A stretch of 10,881 nucleotides of DNA from an uncultured Clostridium sp. (GCA_947062645.1 CAMSQT010000022.1:1-10881), one strand, 5' to 3'; counted from the stretch's first letter, positions 1-8,093 are shown. The notes: generated by a model from the sequence alone, not told the origin. Program-made: numbers and translations.

Positions 1-1
1 A

Positions 2-34
2 ACACTCTTTCCCTACACGACGCTCTTCCGATCT
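2..34 (+). other. Illumina TruSeq read-1 adapter (artefact)
   Basis: Bases 2-34 match the standard Illumina read-1 adapter, ending in GCTCTTCCGATCT. This is library sequence and not part of the organism. Native DNA starts at about position 35, so the last codon of the neighbouring gene runs into adapter. Confidence 0.98.
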
Positions 35-1178
35 AAAATCCTTCATAATTAAGTCTTTCTAAAAAATCATTATAATTATCAATTCCCATATTATATCTTA
101 TCATCTTCAAATTATATCTTTGTGCCAAAACATTATCAATTTTTTCAATTGGTGTCATTTTTGATATATCTGGGAAATAAATAGTTTCATACTCATCAAA
201 AAACTCTTTGACTTTTATGCTATCTATTTTATCTAAAATAGCTCTCTTTTTATCATAACTTCTTGGACTATCAGCAGAGGGTAATATATCTATTTCTCTA
301 TTCATCCAATAATCTGTTTTTTTCATTAAATCATTTATTTTATTTTTACTTTCTATTTCACCATATAATCTGTAATTTTCAAAATCGTCTTTACCAAGTT
401 TTTCTAGCATATATCCAACCAAATCTGCCATATAACCTTGATAATCACTTGGAACTAATGAACTTCTATATTCTTTTTGCATTTCGTCTAAAGAAATCCC
501 CATATAATTTGCCATGGCTTTTTCTTCTGCAACTGTATTCATACTTTCTTCAATCATTAATCCTGTTATTTTTATATCTTTCTTTAAAAATTTATTATCG
601 TGTGTCTTTGAAAATGAATAAATAAATTCTGCTGTTCCTATCCTTTCTTTTAAAGTTTTATCTGGTTGCATTACAAATTGTTCTTTTTCTGCATGCCAAG
701 CATGTCCTAACTCGTGAATTAAATGAGAAACATTTATATCTGTACCAAAGAACTCTTTAGCTTTTCCTTTAACTCTTTGAATATATATAAAAGATTTTTT
801 GCCTTGTAAATTCATATTTTTATCGAGTATTGGTTCTGAAACATAAGCTCCTTCACCCAAATTTTTTCCATATTCTCCTAGGTCAACATTTTCTTCTATA
901 ATATGTTGATTTACATCTTTTCCAATATATTGTTCTACTAGTTTATCATAACTTTCTTGGGTAAGATTTTCTGTTATAGCAATTGGAGTATGTCTTAACA
1001 TTTGATAAAATAAATTTCGTTCTTCTTGGTTGGAATCTTTTAGCATTGCAGGAATAACTTTTAATAAAACTGTTTTCAAGCTATCATTTTTTTGTTTATC
1101 TTTATCATCATAATGATATATTTTAGACACTTCTTCTACTATATCTTTGCATTCATTTAAGATTTCTTCCACTTTCAT
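35..1178 (-). CDS. HExxH zincin-like metallopeptidase-family protein, C-terminus cut by the window end
   Basis: About 381 residues from the ATG at 1178. A TTG six bases upstream is also possible. The ribosome site AAAGGAGG lies 11 bases before the ATG. Counted from the ATG, HELGH sits at about residues 155-159 inside SHLIHELGHAWHAEKE, and a second acidic patch, EES..NTVAEEKA, lies at about 210-220. This is the layout of a gluzincin, with HExxH zinc and catalytic residues and a downstream Glu as third ligand. The spacing and the AE motif loosely recall the anthrax lethal-factor catalytic domain, but I cannot assign a family with certainty. No signal peptide or membrane segment is visible, so it is probably cytoplasmic unless exported by another route. 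The apparent TAG stop at 33-35 uses two adapter bases, so the true end is unknown. It is divergent from the small regulator at 1535. Substrate and role are unknown. Confidence 0.75.
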
Positions 1179-1214
1179 AAGCAAATTTTCCTCCTTTGAA
1201 TCATTAATACTATA

Positions 1215-1227
1215 ACATAAATTATGT
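1215..1227. repeat. Short palindrome in the divergent spacer
   Basis: ACATAA-a-TTATGT is a perfect inverted repeat between the metallopeptidase-like gene and the small regulator. It shares its core with the palindrome at 1451-1470 (ACATAA..TTATGT). Both could be operators for the ribbon-helix-helix protein, but AT-rich DNA makes such repeats common. Confidence 0.3.
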
Positions 1228-1450
1228 ATATATTATCATATTTCATATATATGTTCAATTAGATATGTATAAAAAATCAAAAAAATATATCAAAAATTTA
1301 TAATCCTAGTCTAATAATTTTGGAAAAATGTAGTGTTTTGTGAATGAAAAAGTATCTTTTATAAATAAAATTTTCTTAAAAATGCTTTTGTTTTATAATA
1401 CTGTCAAAGGAAGTATTGTAAAATATATGACAAAAAAAGGCAAATATCTT

Positions 1451-1470
1451 TTACATAATGTCTTATGTAA
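1451..1470. promoter_or_regulatory. Perfect palindrome TTACATAA-N4-TTATGTAA, possible operator
   Basis: An 8-bp perfect inverted repeat with a 4-base spacer lies about 30 bases upstream of the likely -10 for the small regulator. It repeats the ACATAA/TTATGT core seen at 1215-1227. Binding by the ribbon-helix-helix protein as an autorepressor is a guess from position. The rest of 1179-1534 is AT-rich DNA in which I see no convincing gene. The open frame from 1340 there lacks a ribosome site. Confidence 0.35.
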
Positions 1471-1477
1471 TGCAGTA

Positions 1478-1507
1478 TATACAAAATTGCTTTTTATCAC
1501 TTATAAT
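1478..1507 (+). promoter_or_regulatory. Possible sigma-A promoter for the small regulator
   Basis: TATAAT at 1502-1507 is a full -10 match. The best upstream hexamer is TATACA at 1478-1483 with an 18-base spacer, which is a weak -35. It lies 28 bases before the start codon. Confidence 0.4.
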
Positions 1508-1534
1508 ATAAAAAGAAAAGAAAGGATGTTTTTT

Positions 1535-1702
1535 ATGAATATTTTTAAAATACCAGTTACACCTACAAGTACACAAAAAACAATTAGATTTCCAGATAAC
1601 ATTATAAATCGAGTAGAAGATGCAATAGAGGGAAAAGAATGTACCTTTAGTGCTTTTGTTATAGAAGCTACGCGTGTAGCTTTAGAACAAATAGGAAAAT
1701 AA
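1535..1702 (+). CDS. Small ribbon-helix-helix DNA-binding protein (YlcI/YnfO-like)
   Basis: 55 residues from the ATG at 1535, with AAAGG nine bases upstream. The frame is open further upstream, but an earlier ATG at 1526 directly abuts the ribosome site, so 1535 is preferred. The sequence has the compact RHH layout: a short beta strand (KTIRFPDNI), helix A (NRVEDAIEG), a turn (KECTFS) and helix B (FVIEATRVALEQIG). RHH proteins bind DNA as dimers and usually repress their own promoter or neutralise a toxin. It is divergent from the HExxH protein and ends in a shared terminator. No toxin partner is evident. Function as a regulator is inferred from fold only. Confidence 0.75.
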   Translation: MNIFKIPVTPTSTQKTIRFPDNIINRVEDAIEGKECTFSAFVIEATRVALEQIGK

Positions 1703-1708
1703 ATTGAT

Positions 1709-1771
1709 AAAGCACTAAACTAAAAATAATAATTAAACTTTAAAAATTAATTTAGTTAGTGCTTTTAGTTT
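1709..1771. terminator. Bidirectional intrinsic terminator between convergent genes
   Basis: AAAGCACTAAACTAAA (1709-1724) pairs with TTTAGTTAGTGCTTT (1751-1765) with one bulged A and an AT-rich loop. It sits between the stop codons of the + strand regulator and the - strand membrane protein, flanked by T/A runs, so it can serve both. Confidence 0.7.
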
Positions 1772-1781
1772 ATTTTTATTA

Positions 1782-2390
1782 TTAATACATAGAAGCTTCT
1801 ACAATTTTAAAAGTTGCAGATTTCATTGCCTCTAGTTTATCACTGCTAATAAAACTAAAAATTTCAAAATCTTGACTTTGTCCAGCTGTTAAGTTATTGG
1901 CATATACATAATCTTGATTGATTCTTGAGCCATCACTAGCTACGGCTTCTATTTGAATACTAAAAGATTTTGTTTCCTCTTTCTTATTTTTTACAGTAAC
2001 AACAAGTTTGGTGTCAGTCATTCCATATTGTCCTTGTGTAACTTCAAAATTACCTAATGTGACTTCTACATCATTTTTTAATATTTCTTCTGTATTTCCT
2101 CCAGTAGCTTTATCCAATTCTTTACTAACAACATCTAAAGAATCACTTAATGTTTTTTGTACATTAAGTGTAATTACAACAGCAAGTACACCTAATATAA
2201 TAGTTGCAATTGTTTTTGCTTTGCTATCTTTTTTTGCTAATGCAATAATGCCAAAAATAACAGCTAAAACCCCCATTACAAAAGATAAATTGTTTATAAT
2301 TGGAATAAACGAGGTACAAATACCTATAATTCCCAATACTAAACCAGCGGTTCCTAGACCACTTTTCTTTGTTTCTCCATAATTTGCCAT
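1782..2390 (-). CDS. Membrane protein with DUF4190-like N-terminus and extracellular C-terminal domain
   Basis: 202 residues. The ATG at 2390-2388 is preceded by AAAGGGGGA. Residues about 11-75 hold two or three hydrophobic segments (SGLGTAGLVLGIIGICTSF and FVMGVLAVIFGIIALAKKD, then TIATIILGVLAVVITL), matching DUF4190-type membrane anchors. The rest looks like a soluble beta-rich domain (VEVTLGNFEV, TKLVVTVKNKKEETKSFSIQIEAV, TAGQSQDFEIF), like the FxLYD/DUF4352-type domains attached to such anchors in Firmicutes surface proteins. It is expected to sit in the cell membrane with this domain outside. It forms a single-gene unit. Function unknown. Confidence 0.7.
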   Translation of the reverse strand: MANYGETKKSGLGTAGLVLGIIGICTSFIPIINNLSFVMGVLAVIFGIIALAKKDSKAKTIATIILGVLAVVITLNVQKTLSDSLDVVSKELDKATGGNTEEILKNDVEVTLGNFEVTQGQYGMTDTKLVVTVKNKKEETKSFSIQIEAVASDGSRINQDYVYANNLTAGQSQDFEIFSFISSDKLEAMKSATFKIVEASMY

Positions 2391-2525
2391 AATTTTAATT
2401 CCCCCTTTTTCTATTTATAGAAATAGTATATACCATAAAGGGAGATTTTCCTATACTTTCTTTTGTCTTGTTTTGGTCTTACAATTGTGATTATTTTCTC
2501 CTATTTTATTAATTTTTTTATTTTA

Positions 2526-2542
2526 GGCGACAACCTTCGACA
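2526..2542 (+). promoter_or_regulatory. Tandem Spo0A-type boxes
   Basis: TTCGACA at 2536-2542 is a full match to the Spo0A box (TTCGNCA; reverse TGNCGAA). A weaker copy, GGCGACA at 2526-2532, lies exactly 10 bases upstream, one helical turn, as in Spo0A-activated promoters. The boxes overlap the -35 area of the promoter described next. Binding is inferred. Confidence 0.5.
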
Positions 2543-2569
2543 GCTTTTTTATTTTAACTTTGTTATACT
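2537..2569 (+). promoter_or_regulatory. Promoter with long spacer at Spo0A boxes
   Basis: TATACT (2564-2569) is a good -10. TCGACA (2537-2542) would be the -35, with a 21-base spacer. Overlong spacers with Spo0A boxes at -35 are known from the B. subtilis spoIIG promoter. A separate -10-like TATAAT lies near 2588. The rest of 2391-2622 shows no gene. Confidence 0.4.
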
Positions 2570-2622
2570 TTTGCCTGTTGTGGTTTTTATAATTTACTAA
2601 AGAAAAGAGGTGATATTAATCT

Positions 2623-2781
2623 ATGAATACGAACAAAATAGTAGGAAAAGAAATTGGTGTACTTTCTATACATATGTATAAAGAAACTTCAACAAATAAG
2701 ACGTTTTTTTATGTTAAAAGTGAAAACGAAGAACTACTACCACTTTCTTACGTTATTGAAGACACTTTAAAACTTTATTAA
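2623..2781 (+). CDS. Small hypothetical protein behind Spo0A-type promoter
   Basis: 52 residues starting MNTNKIVGKEIGVLSIHMYK. The ribosome site GAGGTGAT, eight bases before the ATG, is one of the best in the window and makes this a credible gene despite its size. The protein is soluble and mixed alpha/beta in character (TFFYVKSENEELLPLSY, then VIEDTLKLY), with no cysteine pair or membrane segment. I do not recognise the family. The Spo0A-type boxes upstream suggest expression at the onset of sporulation. It is followed by a separate promoter and a second 52-residue ORF. Confidence 0.6.
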   Translation: MNTNKIVGKEIGVLSIHMYKETSTNKTFFYVKSENEELLPLSYVIEDTLKLY

Positions 2782-2782
2782 T

Positions 2783-2811
2783 TTGTGATTTTATGTAATG
2801 TATGTTATAAT
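2783..2811 (+). promoter_or_regulatory. Sigma-A promoter TTGTGA-N17-TATAAT
   Basis: TTGTGA (2783-2788) and TATAAT (2806-2811) are separated by exactly 17 bases, 31 bases before the start of the following small ORF. Confidence 0.7.
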
Positions 2812-2842
2812 ATAATCATAAACACTAGGAGGTAAAACATCT

Positions 2843-3001
2843 ATGGTAAATTTTTTTGATGTCGAAATCGACATAGAAAACAAGACCTTAGAAGAACTTG
2901 AAGCTATTCGGAAAAAGTTGCGTGAAATGTTGATAGATGTTTCTTTACAAATTGAAATGCAACAAATCCAAAAGCGTAGATACTCTTCTTCTGGTCAATA
3001 A
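2843..3001 (+). CDS. Small coiled-coil protein; contains an in-frame CGG that is apparently read as Arg
   Basis: 52 residues from the ATG at 2843. AGGAGG at 2827-2832, a strong promoter upstream and an intrinsic terminator just after the stop make this a complete small transcription unit. The body is charged and helical (NKTLEELEAIRKKLREML, then SLQIEMQQIQKRRY), probably a short coiled coil. The function is unknown. Codon 23 (2909-2911) is CGG. Here the zero frame continues as a sensible helix, while a +1 shift would stop after seven codons. It is therefore a counter-example to the CGG frameshift pattern seen elsewhere in this window. Confidence 0.65.
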   Translation: MVNFFDVEIDIENKTLEELEAIRKKLREMLIDVSLQIEMQQIQKRRYSSSGQ

Positions 3002-3006
3002 GCTTT

Positions 3007-3034
3007 AACCCGCTTGTACTTTAAGCGGGTTTTT
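3007..3034 (+). terminator. Intrinsic terminator
   Basis: AACCCGCTT (3007-3015) and AAGCGGGTT (3023-3031) form a 9-bp GC-rich stem with a 7-base loop followed by Ts. It ends the small + strand unit and is unusually GC-rich for this window. Confidence 0.85.
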
Positions 3035-3056
3035 CTTATCTATTATTAAATTTAAA

Positions 3057-5565
3057 TTAATGAGTATTACTAGTTTGGTTAGTTGTAGCTGAAGGGTCAC
3101 CACTACCTGTAATATTAGAATTATTAGTATTATTAGTATTGGTTCCATTTTGCTGTGAATTACTAGAATTTGAATTTCCATTTGTATTTCCAGAAGAATT
3201 CGTATTCGTTTTATTTGTATTTATACTAGTATTTGTATTATTCGTAGGTTTCTTATTTGTATTAGTTGTAGTATTGTTAGTTTGGTTCGAGTTTAATGAC
3301 TGATTGGTAGAAGTATTCTCGTTTTTATTCTTATTTGGTAATACCTCTTGTGGATCCTCTGCATCAATATCTTGTGTAATACCTTGTATAATTTCCTCTA
3401 CTTTATGACTAGGGTTATTATCCTTATTTTCTTTTAACTCACTTCCAGAATGTTTATTACACAAATCTGGTGTAGTAAGCCATAAAAAATATTCGGTATA
3501 GGTATTTTGACATCCTGTTGTTGCTTTTTTTCCAGTTTCGGCACATATAGTACAACTAGATACTGTATTTGGCTTTTCAAATTTTTTACTGCTTAAGCCA
3601 GTATGAATTCTTGACATGACATTGGCCCACAGCAAGCCTGCTGGATTTCTTTTATTGTAATAAATTGGTTCATTGGTATCATAGCCATACCAAGTAACTG
3701 CTGTATAATAAGGGGTAAATCCACAAAGCCACCTATCATAATTGTCGTCTGTTGTTCCAGTTTTTGCAGAAACATCAACACCTGAAATTTTACAGTAGGT
3801 TGCTGTTCCATGAGTGCCATTTACGGGGCTAGTTAGCATTTCTTTAACAATATAAGCAACTTCTTTAGAAACTACTTTTTTTGTTTTTTGACTGGTTTTT
3901 ACAATATTTTTACCATCATGATTATCAATAATAGAGTAAAAAGTTGGCTCGATATATTTACCATCATTTGCTATCATAGCATAGGCACCTGCCATTTCTA
4001 AAGGACTGATTCCTTTTTGCAATCCTCCTAAAGCTAATACTAAACTTTCGTCTTCCTTAGTTAAGCTACTAATTCCCATCTTTTTTAAATACTGGATAGA
4101 TTTTTGTGGTTTCAATTTTTCCATAATTTCTACAAAAGGAATATTTTGAGAAGACTCTACTGCTCTTCTAACGGTTACTCTTCCTAAAGAAGGATTATAA
4201 TCAGTTGGATGGTAACCATCTGCAAAATCTCTTTCTGTGTCGTCATAAATAGAAGATGCTGTAATAATTTTTTTATCAATAGCAGGGATTAGTACAGATA
4301 ATGGTTTAATAGAAGACCCCGTTTGTCTGATACTTTGTGTAGCTCGATTCAAAGCCCTTGCTTTTGTTTTTTTGCCTAAACCTCCAACACATGCTGTTAC
4401 TTTCCCTGTTTCATGGTCTATAATAACCATAGCAGCTTGAGATGAATCATTTCCTATGTTAGATGGTAAACTATATTTTGTTTTTTCGAATTCTGTTTCG
4501 GTTTGACTTTGTATTTTAGAGTCTTGCGTACTATGTATTGTTAGTCCTGCCATATTGATGTAATTAGTTGCAAAGGTTTTTGAGATATTGTATTTTTTAG
4601 CGATATCCTCTGTTATTTCTAAAATTAGAGCATCTGTGTGGTAAGAATAAACAGCTTCTTCGGTTTTTATTTGTCCTTTTTTAAAATTCAACCCTTTTTC
4701 TAAATTGCTAATAGCAAGGTTATATTCTTCTTCCTCAATGTATTTTAGTTCTAGCATTTTACTAAGTACAATTTTGGCTCTTTTGGTGATTTTTTCTTTA
4801 TTATCTTTTCCGCTCGAATGGATTGTAAGAATTTGGTGAATGGTTAATACCTGCTAAAAAGGCACATTCTTCTAAGTTTAAATCGTTAGCAGATTTATTG
4901 AAATAGTACTTTGACCCTACTTCTACTCCATACATATTAGGTCCAATATAAATGATATTTAAGTAAGAAGATAAAATTTCTTCTTTAGAAAGACAAGTTT
5001 CCAATTGCCATGCTTTCCACCATTCTTTAATTTTTCTTGTGATACTATCTGTCGAATCACCTGTTAAGTTTTTTACTAACTGCTGTGTAATCGTGCTTCC
5101 ACCATAAGAAGATTTTCCAAAGTGAGTAATGTATGATACAATAGCTCCCCCTGTTCTTTTTATATCGATTCCTCCATGAGAATAAAAACGCTCATCTTCA
5201 ATAGCAACATAAGCATTTTTTAAGTTTTGTGGTATGCTAGAGGCTGGAATTACTTCATTATTTCTTTCACAACCTAATTTTGCAATTTCCTTTTTTTCGG
5301 TATCGATTACAACTGAATTTTGATTTAATAGCATTTCGTTGGCTAGCTTTTTCCAAGTGTTAGCAGAAATTCCTAAAGAAATTCCTATTGCTACAACAGT
5401 TAGTAATACTATGCTTAAAATGATTTTTTTTAGTTTCTTTTTCTTTGTAACTTTTTTTGTTTTTTTTCTCTTCCCTCTTTTTTTTGGCTCTTGTTTGTTT
5501 TCTTGTTTTTTACTTTTTTGAAAGGCCTTTGGGATATATTCTTCCTCTTCTTTTTTTCGAGACAA
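3057..5565 (-). CDS. ponA: Class A penicillin-binding protein (PBP1A type), split by a +1 frame change at CGG
   Basis: Bifunctional peptidoglycan synthase, 835 residues when joined. Start is TTG at 5565 (an in-frame TGA lies just upstream), with AAAGGA 12 bases before. Order: Lys-rich cytoplasmic tail, membrane anchor (about 47-68), GT51 glycosyltransferase (catalytic E123 in EDERFYSHGGID; GGSTITQQL 155-163; RKIKEWW), then transpeptidase with S417-x-x-K, S472-Q-N and KTG at 601-603, a Cys-containing C-terminal segment and an Asn/Thr-rich tail (about 742-835). All catalytic motifs are intact. The zero frame reads GAG CGG AAA AGA TAA and stops at 4801, right after the GT domain. Skipping one base at CGG (4812-4810) gives GGA AAA GAT AAT and the normal linker (DNKEKITKRAKIVLSKMLEL). 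Without a shift only a 254-residue monofunctional glycosyltransferase is made. An extra A in the adjacent A-run would explain this site equally well. Confidence 0.9.
4810..4812 (-). other. CGG +1 frameshift site, PBP1A
   Basis: The in-frame CGG is preceded by GAG and followed by AAA AGA TAA. Reading GAG (C) GGA AAA GAT AAT restores the family sequence. The A4 run next to it is an alternative location for the extra base. Confidence 0.7.
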
Positions 5566-5601
5566 TGTAAATCACTTTCCTTTAATTTAGTATTATTTAG
5601 T

Positions 5602-5630
5602 ATCATAGCATAAAACCTAAGAATTATCAA
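5602..5630 (-). promoter_or_regulatory. Sigma-A promoter for the PBP gene, TTGATA-N17-TATGAT
   Basis: On the - strand, TTGATA (5630-5625) and TATGAT (5607-5602) are spaced 17 bases apart, 36 bases upstream of the TTG start. They lie in the divergent spacer with the GH30 gene. Confidence 0.75.
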
Positions 5631-5684
5631 CTTAAAAAATTCTTAACTTGTTTTATTAATAATATAGGCTAAAGTGCATAAAAT

Positions 5685-7029
5685 ATGGGTATGAAAGTTA
5701 ATAAAATAGAAACCAATTTAAAAAGAAATTTATGGTTACATTCTTCTTATGTAACATTTTTAGCAACCAAAACATCACCAGAAAATGAAGTGATTCGAAT
5801 TAATCCTACTATTTCTTTTCAAAAGCTTCTTGGCTTTGGTGGTGCTTTAACAGAAAGTTCATGCTATCTTTTAAATACGATAGATAAAAACTTAGCAAAT
5901 GAAATTTTAGAAGAATATTGGGGAAAAGAAAATTTGAATTATCAATTTGCTAGAATTTCAGTTGGTAGTTGTGATTTTTCTTTAGGGAGTTATTCCTATG
6001 CAAGTGAAAAAAATCTAGAAGATTTTTCTATCGAGCATGATAAAAAACACATCCTTCCTATCTTAAAACTAGCTAAAGAAAAGAATCCTACTCTTCAATT
6101 TTTGGCATCTCCATGGTCACCTCCTAGTTTTATGAAAGACAATAATAGTCTAACTGGCGGTGGCAGACTCTTACCATCTTATAAAAAATTATGGGCAATT
6201 TATCTTACTAAATTTGTTTACAATTACCAAAACCAAGGTATTCCTATTTCTTATATGACTATTCAAAATGAACCAAATGCTAAACAAATTTGGGAGTCTT
6301 GTTTGTATTCTGCTCAAGAAGAAGCTGACTTTTTAAAGAATTATCTCTTTCCTAGTTTTAAGGAAAAGAATTTAAACACGAAATTTTTAATTTGGGATCA
6401 TAATAAAGATAATTTGCTAGAAAGATGTACTGAAACTTTAGTTAAGCATCAGGCTTTAAATTATACTAGTGGTATTGCTTTTCACTGGTATACAGGACGG
6501 TCATTTTGAGAATTTAGAAGCATTTCATCATCTCTTTCCTAATTTGCTTTTATTTCATACAGAAGGATGTACAGGATACTCTCATTTTAAGCCACAAGAT
6601 GAACTTAAAAATGCTGAGATGTATGCTTATGAAATAATAGAAGATTTTAATCATGGTGCCAATTGTTTTATTGATTGGAACATATTGTTAGATTATAATG
6701 GCGGTCCTAATCATGTTAAAAACTATTGCAATAGTCCTATTATGCTTGATAAGAAGAAAAAGTCTTTTATAAAAACGCCTGCTTTTTATTATATTTCCCA
6801 TCTGGCACACTATATAAAACCAAATGCGCGAAGAATCCATTTTAATAAATTTTGTGAAAATATTTCAGTATCTGCCTTTCAAAATCCGGATAAAAGTGTT
6901 ATGATAGTATTGTTAAATAAAACGGATAAAAATGTTGAATATAATTTATGCTATCAAGAGTATGTTTTTCATGACAATTTAGATAGCCATGCGATTGTGA
7001 CATATATAATTGAAAGGAAGGATTGTTAA
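5685..7029 (+). CDS. GH30-family glycoside hydrolase (glucosylceramidase-like), split by a +1 frame change at CGG
   Basis: 447 residues when joined, the usual length for GH30. It starts at ATG 5685 (or 5691); no clear ribosome site is visible. GH30 signatures include FQKLLGFGGALTESS at about 45-59, SPWSPPSFMK (142-151), acid/base Glu196 in TIQNEP, HWYTG (about 267-271) and nucleophile Glu293 in FHTEGCTG, followed by the beta-sandwich (VSAFQNPDKSVMIVLLNKTD). Retaining GH30 enzymes cleave beta-glucosides or beta-xylosides. No signal peptide is seen, so the enzyme is probably cytoplasmic and acts on imported sugars. The zero frame reads GGA CGG TCA TTT TGA and stops between the two catalytic Glu. 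Skipping C6498 gives HWYTG-G-HFENLEAFHH, as in the family. Without the shift the product is 274 residues and inactive. The stop codon abuts the recombinase start, so the two are co-transcribed. Confidence 0.88.
6498..6500 (+). other. CGG +1 frameshift site, GH30
   Basis: The in-frame CGG lies between GGA and TCA TTT TGA. Skipping one base gives GGT CAT TTT GAG (GHFE). No homopolymer is present beyond GG itself, so a simple run-length error is a poor explanation. Confidence 0.8.
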
Positions 7030-8013
7030 ATGATTGCAAGAGAAGATAATCCAGAATTTTTGAATTCATTTTTAGATTATTCTATTACTATTTTAAATAA
7101 ATCACCAAATAGTATTAAGGAATATAATTATGACTTAGCCATGTTTTTAAGGTTTATTAAAATGCATTTTCATTTAACCGATAAAACGGATTTAAAAGAA
7201 ATAGAAATTAAGGATATGACGATTGATACCATAAAAAAGATTACATTAGACGATATTCATGCTTTTATTTCTTATTTGATGCGTGAATTTAATAGTAAAG
7301 CAACCACAAGAGCAAGAAAAGTTTCTACCATTCGTATCTTTTTTAAGTATTTAAGTAGGAAGGCTAAATTAATTGATGTAAATCCAGCACAAGATTTAGA
7401 AACACCTAAACTAGATAAGCGATTACCAAAATATCTTTCTTTAGAAGATAGTAGAAAATTGTTAGATATAACTTCCAATGAGGATAATCGAAATTGTGAA
7501 AGGGATTATGCCATTATAACTTTGTTTTTAAATTGTGGCATGCGTCTTTCCGAATTAGTAGGCATTAATGTTCGTGATATTGATTTTGAAGATTGTAAGT
7601 TAAATGTAATTGGGAAAGGAAACAAAGAAAGAACCATCTATTTAAATAAAGCTTGTATGAAAGCTCTTAATGACTATTTAGCTGTTAAACCTAAAGAAGG
7701 AATTAAGCATGATAGTAAATATTCTGAAAAAGCTCTTTTCTTAAGTGAAAGAAGAACAAGAATTAGTAATCGAACCGTGGAAACGATTGTTACAAAACAA
7801 TTGCAAGCAGCAGGTTTAGATACTAAAAAATATTCGGTTCACAAGCTACGCCACACAGCTGCTACTTTAATGTACCAATATGGACAAGTAGATATTCGTG
7901 CTTTGCAAGAACTTTTAGGTCATGAAAGTATTGCAACGACTGAGATTTATACTCATGTTAGTAATGACCAAGTTCGTAATGCTGTTGAGAGTAATCCATT
8001 AGCTGATTTATAA
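7030..8013 (+). CDS. xerC: Tyrosine recombinase of the XerC/XerD family
   Basis: 327 residues, intact. The start ATG directly follows the GH30 stop codon, and its ribosome site (GGAAGG) lies inside the end of GH30. The N-terminal SAM-like core-binding domain spans about 8-115. The catalytic domain has all the active residues: R172 (NCGMRLSEL), K196 (IGKGNKERT), H271-x-x-R274 (HKLRHTAATL), H298 (LLGHESIATT) and nucleophile Y307 (EIYTHV). Such enzymes resolve chromosome dimers at dif with FtsK or integrate mobile DNA. A housekeeping role is favoured by the close match to Xer motifs and the absence of att repeats or phage genes here, but the exact paralogue cannot be decided. It contains no in-frame CGG and no frame change. 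Out-of-frame CGGs at 7187 and 7835 are harmless. Confidence 0.9.
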   Translation: MIAREDNPEFLNSFLDYSITILNKSPNSIKEYNYDLAMFLRFIKMHFHLTDKTDLKEIEIKDMTIDTIKKITLDDIHAFISYLMREFNSKATTRARKVSTIRIFFKYLSRKAKLIDVNPAQDLETPKLDKRLPKYLSLEDSRKLLDITSNEDNRNCERDYAIITLFLNCGMRLSELVGINVRDIDFEDCKLNVIGKGNKERTIYLNKACMKALNDYLAVKPKEGIKHDSKYSEKALFLSERRTRISNRTVETIVTKQLQAAGLDTKKYSVHKLRHTAATLMYQYGQVDIRALQELLGHESIATTEIYTHVSNDQVRNAVESNPLADL

Positions 8014-8040
8014 TTTTTAATATTTTCTTGTAATATATAT

Positions 8041-8071
8041 AACGAAGGTCTTAAGTTTCAAGACCTTCGTT
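8041..8071. terminator. Strong bidirectional terminator hairpin
   Basis: AACGAAGGTCTT (8041-8052) and AAGACCTTCGTT (8060-8071) form a perfect 12-bp stem with a 7-base loop. It separates the convergent recombinase (+) and FGE-like gene (-). The T-run is short on both sides. Confidence 0.75.
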
Positions 8072-8093
8072 TCACTTCGCATTAGTTAGAATC

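Noticed and set aside
1340..1534. Upstream extension of the RHH gene to 1340
   Set aside because: There is no ribosome site at 1340, the added residues are low-quality AT-rich translation, and a good ribosome site fits the ATG at 1535.
4804..4809. Explaining the frame changes as homopolymer length errors
   Set aside because: It could work for the PBP site (A4) and the second CmpB-like site (T5), and marginally for CCC at 10083-10088. It does not fit GGACGGT at 6498 or TCACGGA at 10501, and it does not explain why all six fall on an in-frame CGG. Kept only as an alternative.
6498..6500. Simple reassignment of CGG to another amino acid
   Set aside because: Reassignment would keep the zero frame, but the downstream sequence is clearly in the +1 frame at all six sites.
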